DNA of 15,616 bases, from contig CARUOB010000019.1 in the NCBI GenBank assembly GCA_949076555.1, positions 11,022 through 26,637 on the forward strand, in the 5' to 3' direction. Shown here piece by piece: positions 1 through 7,402 of this stretch. The position numbers and the translations under genes were made by a program. This DNA is from an uncultured Lachnospiraceae bacterium (lineage in GTDB: Bacteria; Bacillota; Clostridia; Lachnospirales; Lachnospiraceae). Below the pieces are notes generated by a model. It worked only from the letters and a program-made list of their open reading frames with translations, searched no databases and had not been told where the DNA came from. How positions within the stretch are numbered: position 1 is the first letter of the stretch; each line of letters starts with the position of its first letter.

Positions 1-531
1 CGAAAAAAGAAAGTGACCAGCGTGGATAAGGCGAATGTGCTGGATTCTTCCAGACTGTGGAGAGCGGTCGTAGAGGAGGTGGCGAAGGATTATCCCGACG
101 TGACACTGGAACATATGCTGGTGGACAACTGCGCGATGCAGCTTGTCAAAGACCCGGCTCAGTTTGACGTAATTCTGACAGAGAACATGTTTGGCGATAT
201 CTTGTCCGATGAGGCGAGCATGGTGACCGGGTCGATCGGTATGCTGGCATCGGCTTCCTTAAACGATACGAAATTCGGCCTGTACGAGCCGAGTCACGGT
301 TCCGCGCCCGATATTGCGGGTAAAGATCTGGCCAATCCCATAGCGACGATTCTCTCGGCGTCTATGATGCTGCGCTACAGTTTTGATCTGGACAAAGAGG
401 CGGACGCCATTGACAGCGCGGTAAAGCAGGTGCTTCGGGACGGATACCGCACCGGAGACATTATGTCTGAAGGCTGCGAACAGGTGGGGTGTAAAAGAAT
501 GGGCGACCTGATTGTGGAGAGAATCAAATAA
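1..531 (+). CDS. leuB: 3-isopropylmalate dehydrogenase, C-terminal part (5' end outside window)
   Basis: This is the last 176 codons of the enzyme that oxidatively decarboxylates 3-isopropylmalate to 2-oxoisocaproate with NAD in leucine synthesis (cytosolic; family length about 360 residues). The reading frame is open from the first base, so the gene enters from the left; the GTG at 13 is internal. Family signatures seen: the TSVDKANVL segment with the catalytic lysine, NMFGDILSDEASMVTGSIGM with the metal-binding aspartates, EPSHGSAPDIAGKDLANPIA of the NAD-binding loop, and the late YRTGDI. The TAA stop at 529-531 is 4 bases before the ATG of the next gene, so the two are probably co-transcribed. 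Its leuA/leuC/leuD partners are presumably upstream, outside the window. The intact motifs suggest a functional gene. Confidence 0.95.
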   Translation, partial: RKKKVTSVDKANVLDSSRLWRAVVEEVAKDYPDVTLEHMLVDNCAMQLVKDPAQFDVILTENMFGDILSDEASMVTGSIGMLASASLNDTKFGLYEPSHGSAPDIAGKDLANPIATILSASMMLRYSFDLDKEADAIDSAVKQVLRDGYRTGDIMSEGCEQVGCKRMGDLIVERIK

Positions 532-535
532 TAGC

Positions 536-2194
536 ATGAGTTATTTTGTGAAAGTTTTTGGCGGGAAGGGAAGGTCATATTTTGTGACCGGCAAAAAGCG
601 TGAGATAAGCAGGAAAGACGTGGTTTTCTGTCTGTTTTTTCTCATGATGGCGGTTTATTACGGGAGAAGGATGTTTCTCCTGACGCCATGGTACGACGAG
701 CTGTATACTTATTATTATTTTATCAGCAGGGGGCCGGTGTATGCAGCGATTCACTGGCCGCTCCCTAATAATCATGTGGGATATTCCACGCTGTCGGCAT
801 GTCTGGGGATATTTGGATGTGCACCGGTGGCTCTGCGTGGTGTATCCTATCTATGCAGTCTGGGCAGTCTGGTTTTGCTGTACCGCATTTCCAGGAAATA
901 CCTTACGGAGGGAATCGCACTCGTCCCTGTGTTCCTGTTTGCGGGCATGTATATGGTAAACCAGCTTGCGGTGCAGGGCAGGGGCTATGCGCTTGTGACG
1001 TTTTGCTATCTGACGGCGGTTGCGTCGCTTTACGCCATCGTGGCGGAAAAGAAAAATAGCAAATGTAATTATATTGTGTTCGGGACAGCGCTTGTGATTG
1101 CCCTGTGGGCGATTCCGAGCAGTCTGTATGTGGTGATGCCAATCTGCCTGATCGGGGGTTTTATTCTTCTTCTGGACAGGGATTATAACCGGCTTTTCAA
1201 ACTGGTTATCGTCTCCCTGATCAGTGCGGTGTGCGTCGCAGGGCTTTACGGCATTCTGTGGCTGGCTATCGGTTCCAATCTGCTTTCCAAGACGCCGGGC
1301 GGGCCGTTTTATACGGCGGGACATATTGATATTATTCTCCATGCGCCGTTTCGTGCGCTGCGGGAAGGCATCGGTTATATGCTGGATACGCCCTATATCC
1401 AGAGTATGAACAGAGAGGAATTTTGGGGACAGGCCGGGCACTGGCTGAAAACGCTGTTCGGCTCACAGCTTTCACCCGGAGTCGGACTTAAGGGCAATGG
1501 GATGTGCGCCCTGCTGTTGCTCGGGCTTTTGGCAGCGTCGGTATGTCTGGTCAGAAAAAGGAAAGCTGCTTTTTGGGAATGGTATTTCGTGCTGACGGCG
1601 GTTTTACTCGTCGTGGCGCTTGTGATACAGTGTAAGCTCCCCTACCAGAGAGTGTTTTCTTTTCTCGGCGTGTGGGCAGCGCTTCTGATTGGATGGCTGG
1701 CGGAGAACATAATTGCGGTTTTAGGGAAAGTTTCGGAGGACCGTTTCAGGAGTGGAGCAGGTGACAGGATCAGAAAGGGCTGTAAGATTCTTGTCTATGC
1801 CGCAGCGGGCGTTTGCTGGGCTTTCGTTCTGGTGGACATGGCAGCGTACAGCATCCGGGATGAGCTGATTGCGGATGCCTGTGAACAGATTGTTATAGAA
1901 GATACGGATATTCTGGCGGTGACGGACTGCGATCAGGAGTATCTGCTCTTGTATCTCTACGGCATCCGGGAAGAGCAGATTACGAGAGATTTGGAGAAGG
2001 CGGATATCGTCCTTCTGGATAAGGCCCTTCTGGGACTGCCCTACGGTTACAGGGGCTCCACCGAAGAGTGGAAATTCTATCTTACCAGAGAAGACGTGGA
2101 AGCAAAGCGGGCTTATATAGAAGAAAACATGACACAGCTATACGAAAACTGGCAAATTATCCTGTTTGCAGGAAATCAGGCGCGAGCGGAGTGA
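536..2194 (+). CDS. GT-C type polytopic membrane glycosyltransferase-like protein
   Basis: A 552-residue protein with about ten or more hydrophobic segments, beginning near residues 27-43. It resembles lipid-phosphosugar-dependent GT-C glycosyltransferases (PMT/ArnT-like, GT39 relatives). The first exoplasmic loop has WYDELYTYYYF with the acidic pair D54-E55, followed by LPNNHVGYSTLS, like the NNHP(L/P)xY element of this group; QGRGYAL resembles the ARxYAL segment. The last ~110 residues after a final membrane segment (CKILVYAAAGVCWAFVLVD) look extracytoplasmic. Such enzymes move a sugar from a polyprenyl-phosphate carrier on the outer membrane face; the acceptor here is unknown. I prefer the ATG at 536 to the in-frame TTG at 512, which lies inside leuB; a GGAGA at 516-520 is a rather distant ribosome site. 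The last nine codons lie inside a repeated 32-bp element. Family assignment is by motif only. Confidence 0.75.
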   Translation: MSYFVKVFGGKGRSYFVTGKKREISRKDVVFCLFFLMMAVYYGRRMFLLTPWYDELYTYYYFISRGPVYAAIHWPLPNNHVGYSTLSACLGIFGCAPVALRGVSYLCSLGSLVLLYRISRKYLTEGIALVPVFLFAGMYMVNQLAVQGRGYALVTFCYLTAVASLYAIVAEKKNSKCNYIVFGTALVIALWAIPSSLYVVMPICLIGGFILLLDRDYNRLFKLVIVSLISAVCVAGLYGILWLAIGSNLLSKTPGGPFYTAGHIDIILHAPFRALREGIGYMLDTPYIQSMNREEFWGQAGHWLKTLFGSQLSPGVGLKGNGMCALLLLGLLAASVCLVRKRKAAFWEWYFVLTAVLLVVALVIQCKLPYQRVFSFLGVWAALLIGWLAENIIAVLGKVSEDRFRSGAGDRIRKGCKILVYAAAGVCWAFVLVDMAAYSIRDELIADACEQIVIEDTDILAVTDCDQEYLLLYLYGIREEQITRDLEKADIVLLDKALLGLPYGYRGSTEEWKFYLTREDVEAKRAYIEENMTQLYENWQIILFAGNQARAE

Positions 2195-2216
2195 GCATTT
2201 GATTTCACCAAACAGG
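2161..2216. repeat. imperfect palindrome spanning the stop codon of the membrane protein gene
   Basis: The left arm at 2161-2178 reads CCTGTTTG-CAG-GAAATCA and the right arm at 2200-2216 reads TGATTTC-AC-CAAACAGG. They give two perfect stems (8 and 7 bp) separated by a small internal loop. The 21-base loop contains the gene's TGA at 2192-2194. No T-run follows, so it is not a standard intrinsic terminator. It could stabilise an mRNA 3' end or be a mobile palindromic element. Part of the left arm is duplicated at 2281. Confidence 0.6.
2164..2195 (+). repeat. 32-bp direct repeat, copy 1
   Basis: Identical over 32 bases to 2281-2312. It begins GTTTGCAGGAAATCAGG and continues CGCGAGCGGAGTGAG. 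This copy supplies the last codons and stop of the membrane protein gene and the left arm of the palindrome. Flanking bases differ between copies, so the match ends sharply. Confidence 0.9.
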
Positions 2217-2280
2217 ATAGCGAAAAAAAGGGAGCATGAAGTGCGGCAGACGCGAAGCGGCTGGTTTTTTGAGCTTAAGG

Positions 2281-2312
2281 GTTTGCAGGAAATCAGGCGC
2301 GAGCGGAGTGAG
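2281..2312 (+). repeat. 32-bp direct repeat, copy 2, in the ilvD leader
   Basis: Exact second copy of 2164-2195, starting 117 bases downstream and ending just before the ilvD ribosome binding site. Here it is non-coding. The 85 bases between the copies hold a related CGCGAAGCGG motif and a T6 run (2265-2270), but no gene that I can support. Confidence 0.9.
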
Positions 2313-2326
2313 AGAGGAGAAAAATG

Positions 2327-4004
2327 ATGAGAAGCGACAATGTGAAAGCGGGTACCCAGCAGGCGCCCCACAGAAGTTTGTTTAATGCACTCGGGTTTAC
2401 GAAAGAGGAGATGAAGAAGCCCATGGTGGGTATCGTCAGTTCCTACAACGAGATCGTGCCCCGGGCATATGAATCTGGATAAAATCGTGGACGCGGTGAG
2501 ACTGGGTGTGGCTGAGGCCGGCGGCGTGCCGGTGGTATTCCCGGCGATCGCTGTCTGTGACGGCATTGCCATGGGACATATCGGGATGAAATATTCGCTT
2601 GTGACCCGCGATCTGATTGCGGATTCCACGGAATGTATGGCGCTGGCGCATCAGTTTGACGCGCTTGTGATGGTGCCCAACTGTGATAAGAATGTGCCGG
2701 GGCTTTTGATGGCGGCAGCCCGCATCAATGTGCCCACGGTCTTTGTATCCGGCGGACCCATGCTGGCGGGGCATGTGAAAGGGCAAAAAAGAAGCCTCTC
2801 TTCCATGTTCGAGGCGGTCGGCTCCCACGCGGCGGGGACGATCACGGACGAGGAGCTTTTAGAGTTTGAGGAGAAGACCTGTCCGACCTGCGGTTCCTGT
2901 TCGGGTATGTATACGGCAAACTCCATGAACTGCCTTACCGAGGCGCTGGGTATGGGACTTCGCGGCAACGGCACGATCCCCGCGGTTTACTCCGAGCGCA
3001 TCAAGCTGGCGAAGCACGCGGGAATGGCGGTGATGAATCTGCTTGAAAAGAATATCAGACCCAGAGATATCATGACGAAGGACGCCATCTTAAACGCTCT
3101 TACGGTAGATATGGCGCTTGGCTGTTCCACCAACTCCATGCTGCATCTGCCAGCCATTGCCCATGAGGTGGACTTTGACTTTGACATCGCGTTCGCCAAT
3201 GAGATCAGCGAGAAGACGCCCAATGTTTGCCATCTGGCTCCGGCGGGCCCGACTTATATGGAAGATCTGAACGAGGCAGGAGGTGTCTATGCGGTGATGA
3301 AGGAGCTTGCGGACATCGGACTGCTCCACACGGACTGCATGACGGTGACAGGTGAGACGATCGGTGAAAATATCAAGGATGCCGTAAATAAAAATACGGA
3401 TGTTATTAGAACGGTGGAAAATCCATACAGCAAGACGGGCGGTCTCGCTGTCTTAAAGGGAAATCTGGCGCCCGACGGCAGCGTGGTGAAGCGCTCCGCT
3501 GTGGTGGAGGAAATGATGGTGCACGAAGGTCCGGCCCGTGTCTTTGAGTGCGAGGAGGACGCGATCGCGGCCATCAAGAGCGGTAAGATCGTGGCAGGAG
3601 ACGTGGTTGTGATCCGCTATGAGGGGCCAAAGGGCGGCCCGGGTATGCGGGAAATGTTAAATCCTACCTCCGCCATCGCGGGTATGGGACTCGGTTCCAG
3701 CGTGGCGTTAATTACGGACGGCCGCTTTTCCGGTGCATCCAGAGGCGCATCCATCGGCCATGTATCGCCGGAGGCGGCGGTGGGCGGTCCCATCGCGCTG
3801 GTGGAGGAGGGCGATATCATCAGCATCGATATCCCGAACATGAAACTTGACGTGAAAGTTTCCGATGAGGAGCTGGCGGCGAGACGAAAGAACTGGCAGC
3901 CCAGAGAACCCAAGGTGACAAGCGGATATCTGTCCAGATACCGTGAGATGGTGACAAGCGGCAACAGGGGCGCGATCTTGGAAGCGTGTGAAGGAAAACA
4001 CTAA
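2327..4004 (+). CDS. ilvD: dihydroxy-acid dehydratase, interrupted by an apparent +1 frameshift
   Basis: IlvD dehydrates 2,3-dihydroxy-isovalerate and 2,3-dihydroxy-3-methylvalerate to their 2-oxo acids using an Fe-S cluster (valine, isoleucine and leucine synthesis). AGAGGAG at 2313-2319 serves ATG 2327 (or 2324). The N-terminus MRSDNVKAGTQQAPHRSL through SSYNEIVP is typical, but after GTG at 2456 there are four Cs where CCC-GGG-CAT-ATG-AAT (PGHMN) is expected; the original frame then stops at 2480-2482. Removing one C restores a family-length protein of about 558 residues. The downstream frame is complete: SNCDK-equivalent PNCDKNVPG, TCGSCSGMYTANSMNCL with cluster cysteines, DMALGCSTNSMLHLPAIAHE, and GRFSGASRGASIGHVSPEA. 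The PGH rather than PCN motif fits oxygen-sensitive [4Fe-4S] enzymes such as E. coli IlvD. Without correction, only the frame from ATG 2469 (511 residues) is open, and it lacks a clear ribosome site. Confidence 0.9.
2459..2462 (+). other. C4 run at the ilvD frame break
   Basis: Four Cs occupy the place where the conserved ...EIVPGHMNL... requires three. Upstream codons run in the frame of ATG 2327; from GGG at 2463 onward the protein continues in the next frame. This is a simple one-base insertion, either a sequencing or assembly error or a true mutation. The run is too short to be a convincing slippage tract. Confidence 0.85.
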
Positions 4005-4043
4005 GCGCGAAAGAACCCCGCTAAGTGTTTTCAGGCTTCACAC
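3986..4043. repeat. long hairpin over the ilvD stop codon
   Basis: GTGTGAAG (3986-3993) pairs with CTTCACAC (4036-4043). GAAAACACT (3994-4002) pairs with AGTGTTTTC (4024-4032), leaving AGG as a bulge. After an A-A mismatch, AGCG (4004-4007) pairs with CGCT (4019-4022). That makes 21 base pairs, with the ilvD TAA (4002-4004) inside the stem. No T-run follows, so it is probably an mRNA processing or stability element, or part of an attenuator with the next hairpin. Confidence 0.7.
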
Positions 4044-4044
4044 A

Positions 4045-4071
4045 GGAGAATGCCCCAAAGCGGCATTCTCC
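4045..4071. repeat. second hairpin in the ilvD-ilvB gap, perfect 10-bp stem
   Basis: GGAGAATGCC (4045-4054) and GGCATTCTCC (4062-4071) are perfect inverted repeats around a 7-base loop, one base after the previous hairpin. It is followed by CGCGTCAATTG rather than a T-run. It lies 89 bases before the ilvB start, so it could act on ilvB expression or separate the ilvD and ilvB messages. Confidence 0.7.
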
Positions 4072-4160
4072 GCGTCAATTGTTTGTGATGTCAAAACGGG
4101 AAGAGAGAAAGAAAATAAAAATAGCAAATGTGATTTTATAAACAGGCAGGAGGAAGAAAA

Positions 4161-5843
4161 ATGAATTTGACAGGTGCGCAGATTGTAGTGGAATGTCTGA
4201 AGGAGCAGGGCGTCGATACTGTCTTTGGCTATCCCGGCGGCACGATTTTAAATGTGTATGATGCGTTGTATCAGCACAGTGAGGAAATCAAACATATTTT
4301 GACGTCCCATGAACAGGGGGCGGCACATGCGGCGGACGGTTATGCCAGAGCCACCGGCAGGGTGGGAGTCTGTCTGGCAACCAGCGGTCCGGGGGCGACC
4401 AATCTGGTGACGGGAATTGCAACGGCCTATATGGATTCAGTGCCCGTGGTGGCGATTACCTGTAACGTAAATCTTCCCCTTCTGGGAAAGGATTCCTTTC
4501 AGGAGGTAGATATCGCGGGTATCACCATGCCCATCACCAAGCATAATTATATAGTAAAGGACGTCAATATACTGGCGGACACGCTCAGAAAGGCATTCGC
4601 CATTGCGAGAAGCGGCAGACCCGGCCCGGTACTTGTGGATATCACAAAGGATGTGACGGCAAACGTCTGCGACTATGAGGCAAAGAAGCCGGAGGCGGCA
4701 AAGAAGCCGGGGCGTTATACGGAGGAAGAGCTGGAGGAGGCGGTGCGCCTTCTGGAGAACGCGAAAAAGCCCTTTATCTATGTGGGCGGCGGCGCGGTTA
4801 TCTCCGAAGCATACGAGGAAGTGAGAACATTTGCCGGACTGGTGGACGCTCCCGTCTGCGATACGCTGATGGGCAAGGGCGTGATTGACGGCCATGACGA
4901 CAGATACACAGGCATGATCGGTATGCACGGAACGAAGACTTCCAATTTCGGCGTCAGCGAGTGCGACCTGCTGATCGCGCTTGGCGCGCGATTTTCCGAC
5001 CGTGTGGTGGGAAATCCGAAGAAATTTGCGGAGCACGCAAAGGTACTGCATATCGACGTGGACGCAGCGGAGATCAACAAAAATATCAAGACGGATGTTT
5101 CACTGGTGGGGGATTTAAAGGAAGTGCTCACTCGGTTAAACGAAAGGCTTTCCGGACAGTCCCATGAAGAGTGGATGGCGCATATCGCGGAGCTGAAAGG
5201 GAAATATCCGCTGAATTATGATGAGGGGGCGCTTTCCTGTCCTTATATTATGGAGGAGATCGACCGGGTTACGGGCGGTAGCGCCATCATCACAACGGAC
5301 GTGGGACAGCACCAGATGTGGGCGGCGCAGTATTATAAGTATTCTAAACCCCGCACGCTTTTGACTTCCGGGGGCTTGGGCACCATGGGTTATGGCTTGG
5401 GCGCATGTATCGGGGCCAAGATGGGGCAGCCTGACAAAATCTGTATCAATATCGCGGGCGACGGATGTTTCCGTATGAATATGAATGAGCTGGCCACGGC
5501 AAGCCGTTATAACATACCGATTATTCAGGTGGTGATCAACAACCACGTGCTTGGTATGGTTAGACAGTGGCAGACATTGTTTTACGGGAAACGCTATTCC
5601 CAGACGATTTTGGATGACGGCGTGGACTTTTGCAAAGTGGCCGAAGGGCTTGGCTGCGAAGCGATCCTTGTGACGAAGAAGGAGGAGGTGGCTCCCGCTG
5701 TCGAGAAAGCCATTTCCTTAAAAAAACCTGTGTTATTAAACTGCGTCATACCGGAAGATGACAAGGTGTTTCCGATGGTGCCTGCGGGCGCGCCCATCAG
5801 CGAAGCCTTTGACGCAGGGGATCTGGGCGCGGAAGAAAAGTAG
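4161..5843 (+). CDS. ilvB: acetolactate synthase, large (catalytic) subunit
   Basis: A 560-residue ThDP enzyme that condenses two pyruvates, or pyruvate with 2-oxobutyrate, in the first common step of valine/leucine and isoleucine synthesis. GGAGGAAG upstream supports ATG 4161. The N-terminal ThDP-binding domain (about 1-165) has FGYPGGTILNVYDALY, catalytic E51 in SHEQGAAHAADGYARATG, and SGPGATNLVTGIA. The middle FAD/regulatory-type domain is at about 190-320. The C-terminal pyrophosphate-binding domain has GDGCFRMNMNELAT (D434) and N461 in NNHVLGMVRQWQTLFYGKRYS. It is full length with all key residues. The regulatory subunit ilvN does not follow; an L,D-transpeptidase gene starts 20 bases later. 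ThDP-enzyme homologues can be confused, but the VRQWQxLFYxxRYS segment is specific to acetolactate synthase. Confidence 0.96.
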   Translation: MNLTGAQIVVECLKEQGVDTVFGYPGGTILNVYDALYQHSEEIKHILTSHEQGAAHAADGYARATGRVGVCLATSGPGATNLVTGIATAYMDSVPVVAITCNVNLPLLGKDSFQEVDIAGITMPITKHNYIVKDVNILADTLRKAFAIARSGRPGPVLVDITKDVTANVCDYEAKKPEAAKKPGRYTEEELEEAVRLLENAKKPFIYVGGGAVISEAYEEVRTFAGLVDAPVCDTLMGKGVIDGHDDRYTGMIGMHGTKTSNFGVSECDLLIALGARFSDRVVGNPKKFAEHAKVLHIDVDAAEINKNIKTDVSLVGDLKEVLTRLNERLSGQSHEEWMAHIAELKGKYPLNYDEGALSCPYIMEEIDRVTGGSAIITTDVGQHQMWAAQYYKYSKPRTLLTSGGLGTMGYGLGACIGAKMGQPDKICINIAGDGCFRMNMNELATASRYNIPIIQVVINNHVLGMVRQWQTLFYGKRYSQTILDDGVDFCKVAEGLGCEAILVTKKEEVAPAVEKAISLKKPVLLNCVIPEDDKVFPMVPAGAPISEAFDAGDLGAEEK

Positions 5844-5863
5844 TTTTTATGTGAAGGTCGGTT

Positions 5864-7261
5864 ATGAAGAGAATACTAAAGCATATGGCGGTCATTCTGG
5901 GTATCGTCACTGTCAGTCTGATGGCGACCTATCTGGGGCTTGCCGTGTACTACCACAACGCGTTTACCTACGGCACATGGATCAACGGGATCTACTGTAC
6001 CGGCAGGAGCATTCAGGAGGTAAACGACGAGCTGGTGAGGGATTTTACATATGAGGGTGTCACCGTGAAGGATAAGGACGGCAATTCTTATGTGATATCC
6101 GCGGAGGAAATTTCATATCAGTTTGACTTTAAAAAGGCGCTGGAGATTTATCAGAAGCGGCAGAATCCGTGGATGTGGATTGACAGTCTGGTGGGCGGAC
6201 ACAGGGTGGAGCTTGCGCCTGTGGTTTCCTACAGCAGGGAGGCTTTTGAGGCCTGTTTTGCCGCCCTTCCCATCAGCCAGGACGATCGGACAGACCGGGA
6301 GCGCCGGGTGGAGATTGTCCGTACGCCGCAGGGTTATGAACTGGTGAACGAGCGGACGGATGTGCTTTTTATCGAGCAGGCCAGAAGCGCGGTGCTGTCC
6401 GCGATCGAGGAATCAAAGAGCGAGGTTTCTCTGGCTGACGAGGGATGCTATCACGATCTGGAGCTGACGGCGCAGATGCGCGAAACCATGGATACGTGGG
6501 AAAAACTGAAATCATTTCAGGACTGCGGTATCGTTTACCGGATGGGGGAGGAGGAGATCCCTGTGGACGCCTCCGTTGTCTGTGACTGGATAGCGCTGGA
6601 TGATAACGGCCGTTTTTTATTTGACGATTCAGGTGATTTTCAGCTAAAGGAACATGCCATAGAAGAGTTCGTGGAAAAACTGGCGGCTAAGTATGACACC
6701 GTGGGCGCGAGCAGGCAGTTTATGGCCACCAGAGGAGATGTGGTGACGGTGGAGGGCGGCCTTTACGGCAATAAAATAGACCAGGAGGCGGAGACTGCCT
6801 ACCTGACAGAGGCCTTTTACGGAAAAAAGCGTGAGGTGCATGAGCCTGTCTACACACAGGAGGCGTGGAAAAAAGGCAGCGAGGACATCGGCTCCACCTA
6901 CATCGAGGTGGATATGGGTGAACAGAAGATGTACTATTACGTGGACGGCGTCTTGACGATAGATACGCCCATCGTGACGGGAAACACGTCCCGCAGGATG
7001 GGAACGCCCTCCGGGGTGAACTTCGTGTACGCAAAGCAGAAAAACCGTGTGTTACGTGGCAGAGACTATGCCTCCCCTGTGGATTTCTGGATGCCCGTAA
7101 AAGGCAATATCGGTATTCACGACGCTTCCTGGCGGGGGACATTTGGCGGAAATATTTATCAGACCAACGGCTCCCACGGGTGCATCAATACGCCCCGCAC
7201 GGCGATGGAACAGCTCTTTGACATGGCGGAAGTGGGAACACCGGTAGTGATGTTCTATTAA
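5864..7261 (+). CDS. membrane-anchored L,D-transpeptidase (YkuD domain)
   Basis: A 465-residue envelope enzyme. Residues about 8-28 form one uncleaved-looking membrane anchor after a basic N-terminus, placing the rest outside. The middle (about 35-330) resembles the peptidoglycan-binding module (PG_binding_4/VanW-associated type) often paired with YkuD in Clostridia. The C-terminal YkuD domain starts near STYIEVDMGEQKMYYYVDG (about 345). It contains H419 in GIHDASW and the catalytic C440 in SHGCINTPR, so it should make 3-3 crosslinks or attach ligands to peptidoglycan through a Cys acyl-enzyme. The ATG at 5864 has GAAGG at 5853-5857. It lies 20 bases after ilvB, implying co-transcription despite the unrelated function. 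A terminator-like hairpin follows about 65 bases after its stop. Confidence 0.93.
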   Translation: MKRILKHMAVILGIVTVSLMATYLGLAVYYHNAFTYGTWINGIYCTGRSIQEVNDELVRDFTYEGVTVKDKDGNSYVISAEEISYQFDFKKALEIYQKRQNPWMWIDSLVGGHRVELAPVVSYSREAFEACFAALPISQDDRTDRERRVEIVRTPQGYELVNERTDVLFIEQARSAVLSAIEESKSEVSLADEGCYHDLELTAQMRETMDTWEKLKSFQDCGIVYRMGEEEIPVDASVVCDWIALDDNGRFLFDDSGDFQLKEHAIEEFVEKLAAKYDTVGASRQFMATRGDVVTVEGGLYGNKIDQEAETAYLTEAFYGKKREVHEPVYTQEAWKKGSEDIGSTYIEVDMGEQKMYYYVDGVLTIDTPIVTGNTSRRMGTPSGVNFVYAKQKNRVLRGRDYASPVDFWMPVKGNIGIHDASWRGTFGGNIYQTNGSHGCINTPRTAMEQLFDMAEVGTPVVMFY

Positions 7262-7323
7262 CAGCTCAGCCAGAGCGAATTGGCGCGGCAGAGCGTCCGT
7301 TCCGGCATTATTTAACAAAGTAA

Positions 7324-7352
7324 TTGACTAAAGTGCCCGAAGGGCGTAAAAT
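7324..7352 (+). promoter_or_regulatory. predicted sigma-A promoter for serC-serA
   Basis: TTGACT (7324-7329), a 17-base spacer, then TAAAAT (7347-7352) match the vegetative consensus well. Transcription would start near 7359, about 44 bases before the serC GTG. The elements overlap the inverted repeat described separately. Confidence 0.6.
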
Positions 7353-7366
7353 GGTCTTTAGTTTTT
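7327..7366 (+). terminator. terminator-like hairpin downstream of the L,D-transpeptidase gene
   Basis: ACTAAAG (7327-7333) pairs with CTTTAGT (7356-7362), enclosing a second stem GCCC-gaa-GGGC (7335-7345), followed by TTTTT (7362-7366). This would end transcription from the branched-chain block. The outer stem is AT-rich and the inner arm is asymmetric, so strength is uncertain. It shares bases with the serC promoter. Confidence 0.5.
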
Positions 7367-7402
7367 GTAAACGGAAACGAATGAGGACGGGAGGAGAGAA
7401 AA

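Noticed and set aside
851..1441. 196-codon open frame on the - strand
   Set aside because: It lies entirely inside the membrane protein gene, is antisense to it, has an arginine- and histidine-rich composition typical of a shadow frame, and has no convincing ribosome site or family motif.
2235..2384. Short + strand frame in the ilvD leader (starting MKCGRREAAGFL) considered as an attenuator leader peptide
   Set aside because: It contains no cluster of Leu, Ile or Val codons, lacks a good ribosome site at the right spacing, and runs over the ilvD start in another frame.
1059..4140. 15-base identity AAAAATAGCAAATGT at about 1061 and 4117
   Set aside because: AT-rich, short, one copy coding and one non-coding, with similarity fading on both sides; most likely chance.
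7262..7402. T-box or amino-acid riboswitch upstream of serC
   Set aside because: I found no T-box core motif or specifier-like structure; the only clear elements are the promoter and the hairpin, and the predicted transcript leader is only about 44 bases.
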